Shown here: positions 1 to 9,373 of the stretch, one piece after another
Numbering within the stretch: the first letter of the stretch is position 1
How the letters are laid out: every line of letters begins with the position of its first letter
Assembly (NCBI GenBank): GCA_963758025.1
Contig: CAVWUA010000018.1
Coordinates: 3,429-67,428 of the forward strand
From: CAVWUA01 sp963758025
GTDB taxonomy: Bacteria > Planctomycetota > Planctomycetia > Isosphaerales > Isosphaeraceae
Length of the DNA: 64,000 bases
Reading direction: 5' to 3'
The notes under the pieces: model-generated
The model's database searches: none
What the model was told of the DNA's origin: nothing
What the model saw: the letters and a program-made list of their open reading frames with translations, nothing else
Program-made: the position numbers and the translations under genes

Positions 1-881
1 GAGGCGTCCAGGGTGGTGTTCTGGCAGGAGGTACTGTTGGGCGATCCGTAGTGCGTGTAGGCGTTGGTGACGACGTGGTGGGGATATCCACCCACCCAGA
101 AGTAACCGTTGCCGTTGGAGCGGATCGAGGTGGTCGTGGCCGGCAGCCCCTTGCAGGCCATGGCGAACGCCGCCGGATTCGCCGAAGAGCCGGGATCGGC
201 GGCGGGGAAGATGGCCCGTTTCGCTTCCGGATCGTTGAGTTTGAGTGCGGGATTGCCCCGCAGGCCGATCAGCCGCTCGCTGAACAGCGCCGTGTTCGAG
301 GAACCGTCGCGGACGCTCTCCAGACCGAACGCCCCGAGGTTGGAGTCCGTGGAGAAGGAGCTCGACGCATACGGGACGATCGTCCCCGACCAGCGCCGGA
401 GCACGCCAGGGCCGCCGAAGTTGCCGACGTAGTTCTGGGTTCCGTACGGGTCTTGCGGACGCTGCTTGATACCGTCGGAGGGGCAGAGCAGGGTATTGAT
501 CTGCGAATAGCCCGCGGTGGTATTCGCCGCGCCGTTGGACACGCCCGCGACGTTGTTGTACAGGCCCGCGTTGAAGTTGAACGCGTTGTACAGGGGGCCT
601 TGTTCCATGTGGGGCAACAGCGGCAGGACCCAGCCGTAGCTCCATCCGGAGGATTGATTCTGGGCCGTCGGGAACGCGCACTGTCCTGGGAAGACGCTGG
701 TTTGATCGAGATAATTGTGAATGGCGAGGCCGAGTTGCTTCAAGTTGTTCGTACACTGTGAGCGGCGAGCCGCCTCACGAGCCGCCTGGACTGCCGGAAG
801 CAGCAAGGCGATCAGGACTCCGATAATGGCGATGACGACGAGCAGTTCGATCAAGGTAAATCCGCGGCGAGAGCTCTTCAC
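1..881 (-). CDS. DUF1559 prepilin-like protein (3' end cut off by window)
   Basis: Reading from a GTG at 881 the frame stays open to the window edge. The N-terminus is a type IV prepilin-like cleavage and methylation motif (SSRRGFTLIELLVVIAII), followed by LIALLLPAVQAAREAARRSQ, the hallmark of planctomycete DUF1559 proteins. Further on are the typical NNLKQLGLAIHNY, WVLPLLPHMEQG and LCPSD segments, and a late HHVVTNAYTHYGSPN block that normally lies close to the C-terminus. These pseudopilin-like proteins are very abundant in Planctomycetes; their role is not established, though a surface or secretion role is assumed from the prepilin signal. GGAG lies about 10 bases before the GTG. The gene is divergent from the response regulator at 1304. 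The family call is confident, the function unknown. Confidence 0.93.
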   Translation of the reverse strand, partial: MKSSRRGFTLIELLVVIAIIGVLIALLLPAVQAAREAARRSQCTNNLKQLGLAIHNYLDQTSVFPGQCAFPTAQNQSSGWSYGWVLPLLPHMEQGPLYNAFNFNAGLYNNVAGVSNGAANTTAGYSQINTLLCPSDGIKQRPQDPYGTQNYVGNFGGPGVLRRWSGTIVPYASSSFSTDSNLGAFGLESVRDGSSNTALFSERLIGLRGNPALKLNDPEAKRAIFPAADPGSSANPAAFAMACKGLPATTTSIRSNGNGYFWVGGYPHHVVTNAYTHYGSPNSTSCQNTTLDA

Positions 882-1303
882 GATCGTTGCGCTCCGAAAA
901 TCGAGAACTGGAGAAGGAGATGGGACGCCTCGACTGCACGAACAGAACGTTGGACAGACGACAGACGGCGATGGCTCGGAAGCAGAACTCGTACCGAGCC
1001 GGAAGTGTGCCACCACAAATGAGCGTCATCAGACATGAATTGGGCTGTTAATCTTTCAAAAAATTTTTCGATATTTGATGTCGAAGTGTGGGAACAGTCG
1101 CCTTCGTCGTGCTCAATGATCAGGCGAGGTGCAAGGAATGTGGTCAAAAGGTGGTAGGGAGGGTTCGTGGGCCGGGATCTGAGACGCGTTCGGGGAATGG
1201 CGTGGCGGAAGGACCGGGGCGGCGGGTATGCTAGAATGGTCGGGATGACGGGCAGGGATCGGTTCCTTTTTTGGGGACGGTCGAGCGCGGGAGGGTGGCA
1301 TTG
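882..1303. other. Divergent intergenic region, no gene recognised
   Basis: About 420 bases between two outward-facing genes (DUF1559 on minus, response regulator on plus). The stretch around 1040-1080 is noticeably A/T-rich and is the likely promoter zone. I see no RNA gene or convincing ORF. Confidence 0.5.
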
Positions 1304-1693
1304 ATGGCAACCATCGTGCTGGCGGACGACGACGCCGACATTCGCGCCGTGTATGGGCCATTTCTCCAGGCGGCGGGGCATACGGTTCACGAGGCGGCCG
1401 ACGGCCGCGAGGTCCTGGAACAGGTGCATCAACACCGCCCCGACCTGCTCTTGCTCGACGTCTGGATGCCGCAGATGAACGGCTTCGAAGTGCTCGACGC
1501 CTTGCGGCACGATCCGGCGGCCGCGCGGATGAAGGTCGTCATGCTTTCCAACCTCGGCGACGCCGATGCACGGTTCGAGGCCTTTGGCGGGGGCGCGGTG
1601 GAGTATCTGATCAAGGGGCTGGAACTGCGCGACTTGCTGGCGAAGGTCGAGGCGACGCTGGCGACGTCCGAGACCGCCTCGGACACCACGTGA
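1304..1693 (+). CDS. Single-domain response regulator (REC only)
   Basis: A 129-residue protein consisting of a receiver domain alone. LADDDAD near the N-terminus supplies the acidic pocket, LLLLDVWMPQMNG carries the phospho-acceptor Asp around residue 55, and the conserved Lys is in YLIKGLE. The usual switch Thr/Ser region reads MLSNLG. The ATG at 1304 is chosen because GGGAGG lies just upstream; an earlier in-frame start would add 11 unconserved residues. With no output domain it probably acts by protein contact, as CheY-like or phosphorelay proteins do. folC starts about 60 bases downstream on the same strand, and no kinase gene adjoins it, so its partner is unknown. Confidence 0.92.
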   Translation: MATIVLADDDADIRAVYGPFLQAAGHTVHEAADGREVLEQVHQHRPDLLLLDVWMPQMNGFEVLDALRHDPAAARMKVVMLSNLGDADARFEAFGGGAVEYLIKGLELRDLLAKVEATLATSETASDTT

Positions 1694-1751
1694 ATCGGTC
1701 CTCCGGGAACGAGACCACGCGGCAACCTCTCCGACCAGGCATGGCCCCTTG

Positions 1752-3146
1752 ATGCCCATGACCGACACGTACCTCGAAAGCCTCGCCTACCTCTACGGCC
1801 GGCTCAACTACGAACGGACCGGCATGCCCCGGTTGCCTTCCGAGTTGCGGCTCGGGCGGATGCGGCGGCTCTTGCGGCTCCTGGGGGACCCTCAGGACGC
1901 GCTTCGGGTCGTGCACGTCGCCGGGACCAAGGGGAAGGGCTCGACGTGCGCGATGCTTGCCGCCGCGCTCTCGGCCTCGGGCCGCCGCACCGGCCTGTTC
2001 TGCTCGCCCCACCTGCACCGGCTGGAGGAGCGGTTCATGATCGACGGGCGCGAGGCCAGCCCGCAAGAGCTGATCGCCCTGACCGACGCGGTTCGTCCGG
2101 CCGTCGCCGCGCTCGATGCCCACGCCTCCGCCCACTCCCGACGCGGGGCGACCTTCTTCGAGATCACCACGGCGATGGGCCTGCTCCACTTCGCCCGGCG
2201 CGGGGCGGAGGTCGTCGTCCTGGAGGTCGGCATGGGGGGGCGGCTCGACTCGACGAACGTCGTCCGGCCCGACCTGGCGGTGCTCACCTCGATCTCGTTC
2301 GATCACGTCCGGCAGCTTGGCAACACCCTCGGCGCGATCGCCACGGAGAAGGCGGGCATTCTCAAGCGCGGTCGTCCGGCCGTCAGCGGCGTGCGGGGGG
2401 ACGAGGCCCGCGCGGCAATCCATCGCGTCGCGCGTCAGCGGCGGGTGGCGCTCCGCGAGCTGGATCTCGATTTTCAATATCAGTACATTCCGCCGCCGTC
2501 GCCAATCGACCGGCCCACCTCGGGCACGGTTTCCGTTCGGACCTGGCGGCGCGACTGGGACGCCGTTCGCGTCCCTCTGTACGGTTCGCATCAGGCATGG
2601 AATACCGCCGTCGTCCTGGCCGCGCTCGACACCCTGGCGGAGCAGGGGATGGAGGTCGCTCCCGAGTCGGTGGAGCGGGGCTTCGCGGACCTGCGGTTCC
2701 CGGCGCGGGTCGAGATCGTCGGCGAGTCTCCCTGGCTGGTCATCGACGGCGCCCACAACGTCGCGTCGGCCCTCGCCCTGGCGGAGACCTTGCGTTCCTG
2801 CTTCCCGCCGGTGTCCCGCACGCTCATTTTCGGCACGACCCGCGACAAGGATCTCGACGGTCAGCTTCGGGCCTTGCTGCCGTTGACCGATCGGGTCGTG
2901 GCGACGTGTTACCGGGAAAACCCGCGCGCGGTCTCTCCCGAGGAGATCATCGCGGCGGTCGCGGCGCTGGACGGTCCCCCCGCGCACATCGAGCCGGGCC
3001 CGGCCGAGGCCCTCGCCGCCGCGCGTCGAATCACCCCACCAGAGGGCCTGATCTGTGTGACGGGCTCTCTGTTCCTCGCCGCGGAAACCCGCGCCGTGGC
3101 GCTCGGCCTGGAACCGGGGCCCTTGCTGACGCCCGTCTTGCCCTGA
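1752..3146 (+). CDS. folC: Folylpolyglutamate synthase / dihydrofolate synthase
   Basis: A 464-residue Mur-ligase-family enzyme that adds glutamate to dihydropteroate and to folates in the cytoplasm. Visible family marks are the opening YLYGRLNYERTG, the P-loop VAGTKGKGSTCAML near residue 60, the LEVGMGGRLDSTNVV block, the TSISFDHVRQLGNTL segment with the catalytic HVRQLG, ATEKAGILK, and IDGAHN with the C-terminal domain LIFGTTRDKD. Length is normal for FolC. ATG at 1752 follows a TTG codon directly; the next ATG at 1758 is also possible. It follows the response regulator on the same strand. No defect is seen. Confidence 0.95.
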   Translation: MPMTDTYLESLAYLYGRLNYERTGMPRLPSELRLGRMRRLLRLLGDPQDALRVVHVAGTKGKGSTCAMLAAALSASGRRTGLFCSPHLHRLEERFMIDGREASPQELIALTDAVRPAVAALDAHASAHSRRGATFFEITTAMGLLHFARRGAEVVVLEVGMGGRLDSTNVVRPDLAVLTSISFDHVRQLGNTLGAIATEKAGILKRGRPAVSGVRGDEARAAIHRVARQRRVALRELDLDFQYQYIPPPSPIDRPTSGTVSVRTWRRDWDAVRVPLYGSHQAWNTAVVLAALDTLAEQGMEVAPESVERGFADLRFPARVEIVGESPWLVIDGAHNVASALALAETLRSCFPPVSRTLIFGTTRDKDLDGQLRALLPLTDRVVATCYRENPRAVSPEEIIAAVAALDGPPAHIEPGPAEALAAARRITPPEGLICVTGSLFLAAETRAVALGLEPGPLLTPVLP

Positions 3147-3421
3147 GTGGTGGGAGGTCCGAAGAATGGAGCCGAGAACCCGCGCGATTCTCCCACGTTC
3201 CCTCGCGGGCCGTTTGACGAAGCCCGTGGGGCCTCGTAAAATCGAACATGCCGTCATGTTCGGCATGATCCCACGTCTGGCGCGACTTCCGGAAAGCAAA
3301 ATCCATCTTTCCTCGCGTCGCGTGCCTCTCTGTATGACATACTATCACCAACCGAACCCGTCGCGCCGTCCCTGGTTCCGTTCTTGTCCAGGCGCGAGGA
3401 CCTCGACAGGAGCCCACACCC

Positions 3422-5002
3422 ATGGCTGCCGCCAATGAATCTCAGGGCCTCAAAATCGCCGTGGCGGCTTTCGTGACGCTCACGGTGATTCTGGCCGTTA
3501 CGACATATTTCGGCTTTTCCAGCTATTCCGAGGCAAACGCCAAGCTGGCCGAAGCGCAGCAAACCATCCAGACGAAAGACACGGCCGCGAGGGAAGCCAT
3601 CGGCAACCTCGACGATCTGAAGTCACGCGCTGGCTATCCGCCGACAAAGTACGAGGAATACCCGTCGGTCAAGGACGCCATCAAGAAGGACGAGGCGCAG
3701 CTCAAGGAAAACGTGACTGCCATGGTTGGCAAGATCCAGGGGATGATTGACCAGTATCGGCAGGCGATCCAGCAGAACAACGTCAACGGCGTTGCCCAGG
3801 CTGATGTCGAAAGGCTGGTCCAGGCGGCGAACGAGAAGGCCGCCCAGATCCTCAACGAGCCGAACCCCACGTTCCAGTCCACCCAGCAACACATGATGGA
3901 GCTGATGGACAACATGGCCCAGTTGACCACCGCCATGTCGATGGACAACCAGGGCCTGCGCAGTCAGCTCGCCATGGTCAATCAGGCGAACGACCAGCAA
4001 TTGCAGATTCAACTGACCGCCGTGCAGAAGTCAGAGCAGGACAAGGAGTCCGAACTGGTCAAGCACGAGCAATCTCGCCGCGAGCTGGCCCAGACCAATG
4101 ACCAGCTCTCGACCCAGAACGACCAGCTCATCATCGAGAACCGCGCCCTGAAGGACCAGATCGCCCAGTTGACCGAGGACTTCGGTCGCAACCGCGATCT
4201 GATGATGGCGCAGTTGCGCGGAGTTCGCGAGGAACTGGAAAAGAGTGAGGTCGTGCTGGACCAGGCCGACGGCTACATCACGTTCGTCGACTACGGCCGG
4301 AGCGAAGTCCGCACCGATATCAACCGGACCCAGGGGGCGAAGCCTCAGATGCACTTCGCGATCTTCGATCGCGACGCGCCCGGCTTGCCCACCGATAAGC
4401 CCAAGGGCACCATCGAACTGATCCACGTCGGCAACCAGGGCAGCATTGGCCGGATCATCGAGACGACGCGGAGCGATAATCCGATCCGCGACGGCGATCA
4501 GGTCTACTCCGCCGCATGGAGCCCGGAACATCCCGAGAAGTTCGCCCTGATCGGCGCGATCGACTTCGATCGCGACAGCAAGGACGACCGCGAAGACCTC
4601 AAGCGAATGATCCGCTCGGCCGGTGGTGAGATCGTCTACGATCTTCCCCCGCCCGGCGTCGGCGCCGAACAGGGCAAGATCACGCCGGAGGTCTCGTGGT
4701 ACATCAGCGACGCATCCCCGTCATCCGATGACAGGGCCTACCTCGACAAGCGGAGCGCCGCGATCAGCGAAGCCCGTCTGGTGGGCGTCCGGCCGATGTC
4801 GTTGAAGAACATCCTGGCCTATCTGAACTACTCCTACGGCCGCTCGGTACCGGGTCAGGTCGAGGCGATTAACCGCGATGCGGTGAACCGTTTGCTCCAC
4901 CCGCAAGGCGCGACCGGCGAACTCTCCACGCCGCAGCCCGACGAAGAAGGCATGGAGGAGAACGATAACAATCCGGGAGGTGGCCTGGGCGCCTTCCCCT
5001 GA
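3422..5002 (+). CDS. Membrane-anchored coiled-coil protein, unknown function
   Basis: A 526-residue protein with one N-terminal membrane segment (about residues 11-33, LKIAVAAFVTLTVILAVTTYFGF). It is followed by a long Gln/Glu/Lys-rich region to about residue 285 that has coiled-coil character (repeated EQSRRELAQTNDQLSTQNDQL). The C-terminal half, from about residue 290, is a globular domain with YITFVDYGRSEVRTDINR, and the tail is acidic and Gly-rich. The anchor plus coiled coil suggests a periplasmic scaffold or envelope protein. I do not recognise a named family. It stands alone and is followed by a strong hairpin at 5041-5070, shared with the convergent citrate synthase gene. The 275 bases before it contain no feature I recognise. 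Confidence 0.8.
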   Translation: MAAANESQGLKIAVAAFVTLTVILAVTTYFGFSSYSEANAKLAEAQQTIQTKDTAAREAIGNLDDLKSRAGYPPTKYEEYPSVKDAIKKDEAQLKENVTAMVGKIQGMIDQYRQAIQQNNVNGVAQADVERLVQAANEKAAQILNEPNPTFQSTQQHMMELMDNMAQLTTAMSMDNQGLRSQLAMVNQANDQQLQIQLTAVQKSEQDKESELVKHEQSRRELAQTNDQLSTQNDQLIIENRALKDQIAQLTEDFGRNRDLMMAQLRGVREELEKSEVVLDQADGYITFVDYGRSEVRTDINRTQGAKPQMHFAIFDRDAPGLPTDKPKGTIELIHVGNQGSIGRIIETTRSDNPIRDGDQVYSAAWSPEHPEKFALIGAIDFDRDSKDDREDLKRMIRSAGGEIVYDLPPPGVGAEQGKITPEVSWYISDASPSSDDRAYLDKRSAAISEARLVGVRPMSLKNILAYLNYSYGRSVPGQVEAINRDAVNRLLHPQGATGELSTPQPDEEGMEENDNNPGGGLGAFP

Positions 5003-5040
5003 TCGTTCTCGTACCATCGGGATCAGAACGAAACGCGAAA

Positions 5041-5070
5041 AGCCCCCGCCGGAGCCATCCGGCGGGGGCT
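5041..5070. terminator. Bidirectional hairpin terminator
   Basis: A perfect 13-bp GC-rich stem (5041-5053 with 5058-5070) with a 4-base loop GCCA, flanked by AAA on the left and TTC on the right. It lies between convergent genes (3422-5002 plus, 5192-6350 minus). Confidence 0.8.
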
Positions 5071-5191
5071 TCTTCAGTTGTTACGCAGCGAATCGAGACT
5101 CGCCATGAGCCGGGTCAGGTGCGTCTCCTGACGCACCGTTCCCAGGCTTGCCGCAGTCCCTTCCGCAATGGGACAGGTCCCGTCGGCGACG

Positions 5192-6350
5192 TCACTCCCC
5201 GCGCTGGGCGATCGGCTTGACGTCGCGGTTGGGGGGGCCGACGTAGCGGGCGCGGGGACGCATCAGACGGTTGTGGTCGAGCTGCTCGATGATGTGGGCC
5301 GACCAGCCGGCGACGCGGGCCATCGCGAAGATCGGCGTGTAGAGGCTGATGTCCAGGCCCATGTAGTGATACAGCCGGGCGCTCGGCCAATCGACGTTCG
5401 GCGGCAGGTTCTTCTGGCCGGTGACGGCCCGCTCGATCGGCTCGGCGATCTGCTCCCAGCGCTCGTCGCCGGTCTCGGCGGCGAGGTTCTGGCAGTGCTC
5501 CTTGAGGATGCGGGCCCGCGGGTCGCCGGTCTTGTAGACGCGGTGGCCGAAGCCCATGATCCGCTCCTTGCGGGCCAGGGCGTCTCGAACCCACTCGTCG
5601 GCGTTCTTCGGGTGCGCCGACCTGCTCCAGAACCTTCCACGCTTCCTCGTTGGCCCCGCCGTGCAGCGGCCCCTTGAGCGTGCCGATCGCCGCGACGATG
5701 CCGGAATGGAGGTCCGAGAGGGTCGAGACCGTCACCCGCGCGGCGAACGTCGAGGCGTTCAGCTCGTGCTCGGTGTAGAGGACCAGCGACAGGTCGAACG
5801 CCTTGCGCATGACCTCCGAGGGGGCCTTGCCGTTGACCATGTTCAGGAAGTTGCCGGCGTGGTCGAGGTCCTCGCGGGGGGCGACCAGGTCCTTGCCCTG
5901 GGCGATCCGCTCGCGGTAGGCGATCGCGGTGGGCATCTGCGCGATCAGCCGCTCGGCCTTGCGGACGTTGGCCGCGTGGTCGGTCGGGTGCGGCGTTGAC
6001 CTCGGGGTCGAAGTGCGAGAGCACGCTGACCGACGTCCGCAGGACGTCCATCGGATGGACCGACTCGGGGATCGACCGGAAGAGCGTGACCAGGCGGCTC
6101 GGGGATCATCCGCGCGGCGTGCAGGCGGGCGGAGAACTCGCGGAGCTGGCGTCTTGGTGGGCAGGTCGCCGTGCAGGAGCAGGAAGGCGGTCTCCTCGTA
6201 GGAGACCTGTCCGGCCAGGTCCTCGATCGCGTAGCCGCGATATTCCAGGCCACCGGCTCCCTGCTTGCCTTCGAGGTTGCAGATCGCCGACTCACTCGCG
6301 ATGACCCCCTCCAGACCCGGGAAATACTGGTCCTGCGACGCGGTACTCAT
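5192..6350 (-). CDS. gltA: Citrate synthase, frame broken at four sites
   Basis: The first enzyme of the TCA cycle (acetyl-CoA plus oxaloacetate to citrate). The N-terminus reads MSTASQDQYFPGLEGVIASE, then LEYRGYAIEDLA, and later GPLHGGANEEAWKVL, MGFGHRVYKTGDPRA and AGWSAHIIEQ, which carry the family's catalytic His and Arg regions. The reading frame must shift four times, near 6148, 6093, 5992 and 5610. Each time one extra base is present; at the first two it clearly lies in a G/C doublet. Removing four bases gives 385 codons, a normal length for the family. Either the assembly has indel errors or this copy is dead. I favour errors because every segment is well conserved between breaks. It is convergent with 3422-5002. 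Confidence 0.9.
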
Positions 6351-6660
6351 TGAACGACTCGCTCCAGAGCAAGGAAGGAAGGGTGGCGGGCGCCTCGGGG
6401 CGCGCTTCATGATCGTCGCGCCGGATATTCCGTGTCCGCCGACCGTTTGGAACACGGGATCGCGATACATGCAAGCTAACCGACGTCTCGGCTCCCGTCA
6501 AAGGTCGGGAACCGGGAGGACAGGGGGCTGGTCAGCTTATTCGGTACGTCTCGCCTGGCCGACCAGACGGTCCGACGTCCGCTTCCTCACGAGTTTAGGC
6601 GATTTGCCGCCGCGCTTCCAGTGATCGGTTTCCCGCTCGGGCCACGGCCGGAGCCAATCC

Positions 6661-7248
6661 TCAATGAGTCTCCTGAATTGTGAAGAAAAGCGTCACCTTG
6701 TCCTCCAGGCCATACAGGAGGATCTGGATCGTGCCGTAGGAGTCGCCTTGCCGGTAGGTCCAACCATGGTGAATTGTCCGCGACACCCCATCGGATGTTG
6801 ATGTGCTCGCGGAGTTATTCAGAAAAGTGCGGCCGTTCTGTGGGAAGGAGTGAAAACGGTTGCGCATCTCGGTTTCAACCTTCGTCAGGAAGTCGTTCTG
6901 CTCGGCCTCGGGAACCTGCCCTGACAGAAGGACGCTCCGTGCCAGCTCCTTTGAGGTGAAGGGCTCCTGAAGTCGTCCGCTACCGACGGTGGACCAGACC
7001 GACGTGGGGCGAACCTTCATCATGAACTCGAACGGTTCGAACGTCTCATAGAACGGGGAGGTGGTCTCCGGTCGCGAGAGCTCGCGCTGCCTTGGCAGGA
7101 GCACCGTGACGATGGTCAGCACGACACCCAGAATCAATCCCGTCACCCACGCGGCCGCGATCAGTAACCAACGCCAGGACGGGTGGATCGGCACCGAACG
7201 ATCTCCGAGGTTGGACCTCGGAGCGGTCGTCGCCATCGGGGAACTCAT
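6661..7248 (-). CDS. Hypothetical single-pass membrane protein
   Basis: A 195-residue protein. ATG at 7248 is chosen because GAGGAG lies about 10 bases upstream; a longer frame exists but its extra residues look non-coding. One membrane segment sits near residues 28-50 (WRWLLIAAAWVTGLILGVVLTIVTVLL). The rest is a predicted extracytoplasmic domain with EPFTSKELARSVLLSGQV, EAEQNDFLTKVETEM and a hydrophobic end ILLYGLEDKVTLFFTIQE. I recognise no family. It is about 310 bases from the citrate synthase start, so co-transcription is unlikely. Confidence 0.72.
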   Translation of the reverse strand: MSSPMATTAPRSNLGDRSVPIHPSWRWLLIAAAWVTGLILGVVLTIVTVLLPRQRELSRPETTSPFYETFEPFEFMMKVRPTSVWSTVGSGRLQEPFTSKELARSVLLSGQVPEAEQNDFLTKVETEMRNRFHSFPQNGRTFLNNSASTSTSDGVSRTIHHGWTYRQGDSYGTIQILLYGLEDKVTLFFTIQETH

Positions 7249-7490
7249 GACACCGCGTCTCCTCGGGACGAGAATCTCACAACAATTTTCGTGAACAGAC
7301 ACGGCGAACGCAATGGATTTCTCCCTGGAAATCCCTGGTTCGCCGATGTCCTCCGTTACCATTTCGTCGAACGGAGCCAAAGATTGTCGGACATGCCAGC
7401 CAGCGTTCCGTCAGGACGTGCCGGGGCCGGTTCCGACACGTCGTCGCGAGGGGAGCAAACTTCCGTGCGGGATCTTCGCGCAAAAAATAA
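7249..7490. other. Gap with no recognised gene
   Basis: Between the 7248 start and the hairpin at 7491 I see no coherent gene on either strand. It is the likely promoter area for the minus-strand gene at 6661-7248. Confidence 0.4.
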
Positions 7491-7543
7491 CCCCAACGGG
7501 GTCCAGGGCCGCGCCTCGAAAGGTGGCCAGGCCCCCGTTGGGG
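7491..7543 (-). terminator. Hairpin with T-rich tail on the minus strand
   Basis: An 11-bp inverted repeat (CCCCAACGGGG at 7491-7501 against 7533-7543). On the minus strand it is followed by TTATTTTTT at 7482-7490. This looks like a rho-independent terminator for the regulator gene at 7750-8304, about 200 bases past its stop. Confidence 0.6.
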
Positions 7544-7749
7544 AACGTCCCGACGGACTCTCACCCCCAAGGTGAGATGCTCGCGCCTTCCGCCCAGATG
7601 ACACGAGCAGTCCGCAGGGTCGTCTGCTCTTGAACGTTGCACCCGAATCAACGGGTCACGTTGATGTTCTAGTCGCCTCGGCCGGGATTGAACAGGGGAG
7701 TGACGAATTTTTTTTGAAAAAACGCTGGCAGAGCCGTGTGGGAATCCGT

Positions 7750-8304
7750 TCAGGAGGATTCGGGAGGGGGATCGAGAAGGTGGAGAAGATCGTCCAGCTC
7801 CTCGGTTTCCAGCGCGGCGAGGCGCGTGGCGAGCGTGTTGATCAGGCTGAAGAAGCGGAGCAGCGCCTCGACGCGGCCCTGGTGGGGTTGAAGCGAGGGG
7901 TCCTGCCGGATCTGCCGGGCCGTCTGTTCGAGCACAACGAGCGTGGGGTCCAGCTCCCGGCGCTTGCGCTCCTGGAGGATACGGCGGAAGAGGACCCAGA
8001 CGTCGGTCTCCGCGCGATAATATTCGCGACGTTCCCCCTGGCGGTGGACCTTGTGCACGACTCCCCAGTTGATCAGCTCGCGGAGATTCATGCTGGCATT
8101 TCCGCGCGAGATCCGCAGCCGCTCGCGGAGGTCGTCGGCCGACCAGTCGCAGCCGGTAATGTACAGCAGGGCGAACAGCTCTCCCATCGTGGCGTTGATT
8201 CCCCAGGCGCGTGCCATCACGCCCCAGTGCTCGACGAACTGCCGGACCAGATCGGTTGTGGCCGTCGGTTCCGTTCCGGGCTCGGGCGCATCGGAGTTAT
8301 TCAT
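7750..8304 (-). CDS. GbsR/MarR-type transcriptional regulator
   Basis: A 184-residue winged-helix protein. The core reads GELFALLYITGCDWSADDLRERLRISRGNASMNLRELINWGVVHKVHRQGERREYY, matching the GbsR subgroup of MarR-like repressors: two helices, a recognition helix around SRGNASMNLREL, then a basic wing. The C-terminal third is helical and probably dimerises (LLRFFSLINTLATRLAALETEELDDLLHLL). ATG at 8304 is preferred over a start 15 residues upstream because the family begins there. GbsR-type proteins often control osmolyte or transporter genes, but no such target lies next to it, so its regulon is unknown. Confidence 0.85.
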   Translation of the reverse strand: MNNSDAPEPGTEPTATTDLVRQFVEHWGVMARAWGINATMGELFALLYITGCDWSADDLRERLRISRGNASMNLRELINWGVVHKVHRQGERREYYRAETDVWVLFRRILQERKRRELDPTLVVLEQTARQIRQDPSLQPHQGRVEALLRFFSLINTLATRLAALETEELDDLLHLLDPPPESS

Positions 8305-8706
8305 GGCATCCCGGGGAAAAATAACAATAATAAGGAGAGAAGCATCCATCGGACGACCCTTGGGACCAGTCGAGGATGCCCGGAGACAACATACAGGGAA
8401 TCTTTAAGAATTTTCGGCGTTGACTGCCGTCATCATGATAAGATTGAGGGGACTGGGCGTGTCTGCCTGGTTTCGAGGGTGAATCGATCGATCCTCCCTC
8501 GTGTTTTACGCCGGGAGTCTCTGGTAAACAAGCCAATTGGTCCTGCCCGTTGGGTGTAATCGCCGGAAAAAGTTGGGATCATGACCGTTTCTGGGTTAGA
8601 ATACGGTATCGCATCTGACACTCCGGCACCCGAAGAGATCTGTCCCAGGCGATGCGTTCGCTGACTGAGTGCCTGCCCGTCGTCTTTTATGGAGGAGACG
8701 ATTCCC
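8305..8706. other. Divergent intergenic region
   Basis: About 400 bases between the GbsR-type gene (minus) and the small gene at 8707 (plus). It includes A/T-rich patches near 8310-8340 and 8400-8450 that could hold promoters. No RNA gene or ORF is convincing. Confidence 0.45.
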
Positions 8707-8883
8707 ATGCCTGAAACCGTGGTGCATTTCCAGATCCGCATGCCACCAGCCCTGCACGAGCAACTGGCTAGCTGGGCAAAAGAAGACAAGGCCTCGCTCA
8801 ACGCCCTGATCGTCGGTCTGCTGGAAAAGGCGGTCGAGCAACACGAGAAGTCGGGATCCAAAGAACGCAGTCTCTCCAGTTGA
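8707..8883 (+). CDS. Small ribbon-helix-helix-like protein
   Basis: A 58-residue protein, MPETVVHFQIRMPPALHEQL onward. A short beta strand (VVHFQIRMP) is followed by two helices (PALHEQLASWAKEDKASLNALIVGLLEKAVEQ), the layout of Arc/MetJ or HicB-tail DNA-binding proteins. The start at 8707 is fixed by GGAGGAG at 8691-8697, nine bases upstream; an in-frame ATG at 8689 overlaps that site. Such proteins are often antitoxins or small repressors, but no toxin gene adjoins it: the tRNA-Asn gene follows. Function is inferred from fold pattern only. Confidence 0.75.
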   Translation: MPETVVHFQIRMPPALHEQLASWAKEDKASLNALIVGLLEKAVEQHEKSGSKERSLSS

Positions 8884-9034
8884 TCGCTCTTACCACCTGC
8901 CTGGGCCTCTTTTCACCGCAGATGATGGAAGGTCCGCGCGGCCAGGATTGATACCAGAGGGCATCCTGGGGATGACAGGGCGAAAACTTGCTCTTGCCAT
9001 TCCCGGCTCCAGTTGATACCCTCTTCAGTCCCAT

Positions 9035-9107
9035 TCCCCGATAGCTCAATCGGTAGAGCGAGCGACTGTTAATCGCTAGGTTCTAGGTTCGAGTCCTAGT
9101 CGGGGAG
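9035..9107 (+). tRNA. tRNA-Asn (GTT)
   Basis: A complete cloverleaf of 73 nt. The acceptor stem TCCCCGA (9035-9041) pairs with TCGGGGA (9100-9106). The D arm is AGCTCAATCGGTAGAGC. The anticodon stem AGCGA/TCGCT encloses CTGTTAA with GTT at 9068-9070. The T arm is CTAGGTTCGAGTCCTAG. The 3' CCA is not encoded. Confidence 0.97.
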
Positions 9108-9134
9108 ATGGCGTCACGAGACGCGAAGCTAAAG

Positions 9135-9168
9135 AAAGGGGTTGCGGGTCATACCCGCAACCCCTTTT
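9135..9168 (+). terminator. Terminator after tRNA-Asn
   Basis: A 12-bp stem (9138-9149 with 9153-9164) with a CAT loop, extended by AAA/TTT and ending in TTTT. It is a textbook intrinsic terminator about 30 bases after the tRNA. Confidence 0.9.
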
Positions 9169-9373
9169 CTGTTAGGGTGAGCTAACGATCGTGCGGCAGT
9201 GGCTCCGATCCGGTGGGATCTTGCCCGGATCGAGGGCGGGTCGGCTATCGAAGAATCCTCCGCCCCGATTCATGGGGGCTCGACTCGACCCTGACCTCCG
9301 TGGCGTCGGGCCGGGAACGTTCCACCGTCGAGATCAGTCCACACGTGCGGTCATCTCGCCCGGACAAGGGGCC

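Noticed and set aside
1611..3299. Long antisense frame over folC
   Set aside because: No motif and Arg/Gly-rich shadow composition; folC on the plus strand is complete and conserved.
5192..6350. Calling citrate synthase a pseudogene
   Set aside because: The four breaks are all one-base insertions and sequence between them is fully conserved. Similar breaks occur in many other genes of the window, so error is more likely than decay.
8707..8883. A toxin-antitoxin pair around the small ribbon-helix-helix-like gene
   Set aside because: No second small gene lies next to it; the tRNA-Asn gene follows and a regulator precedes it divergently.
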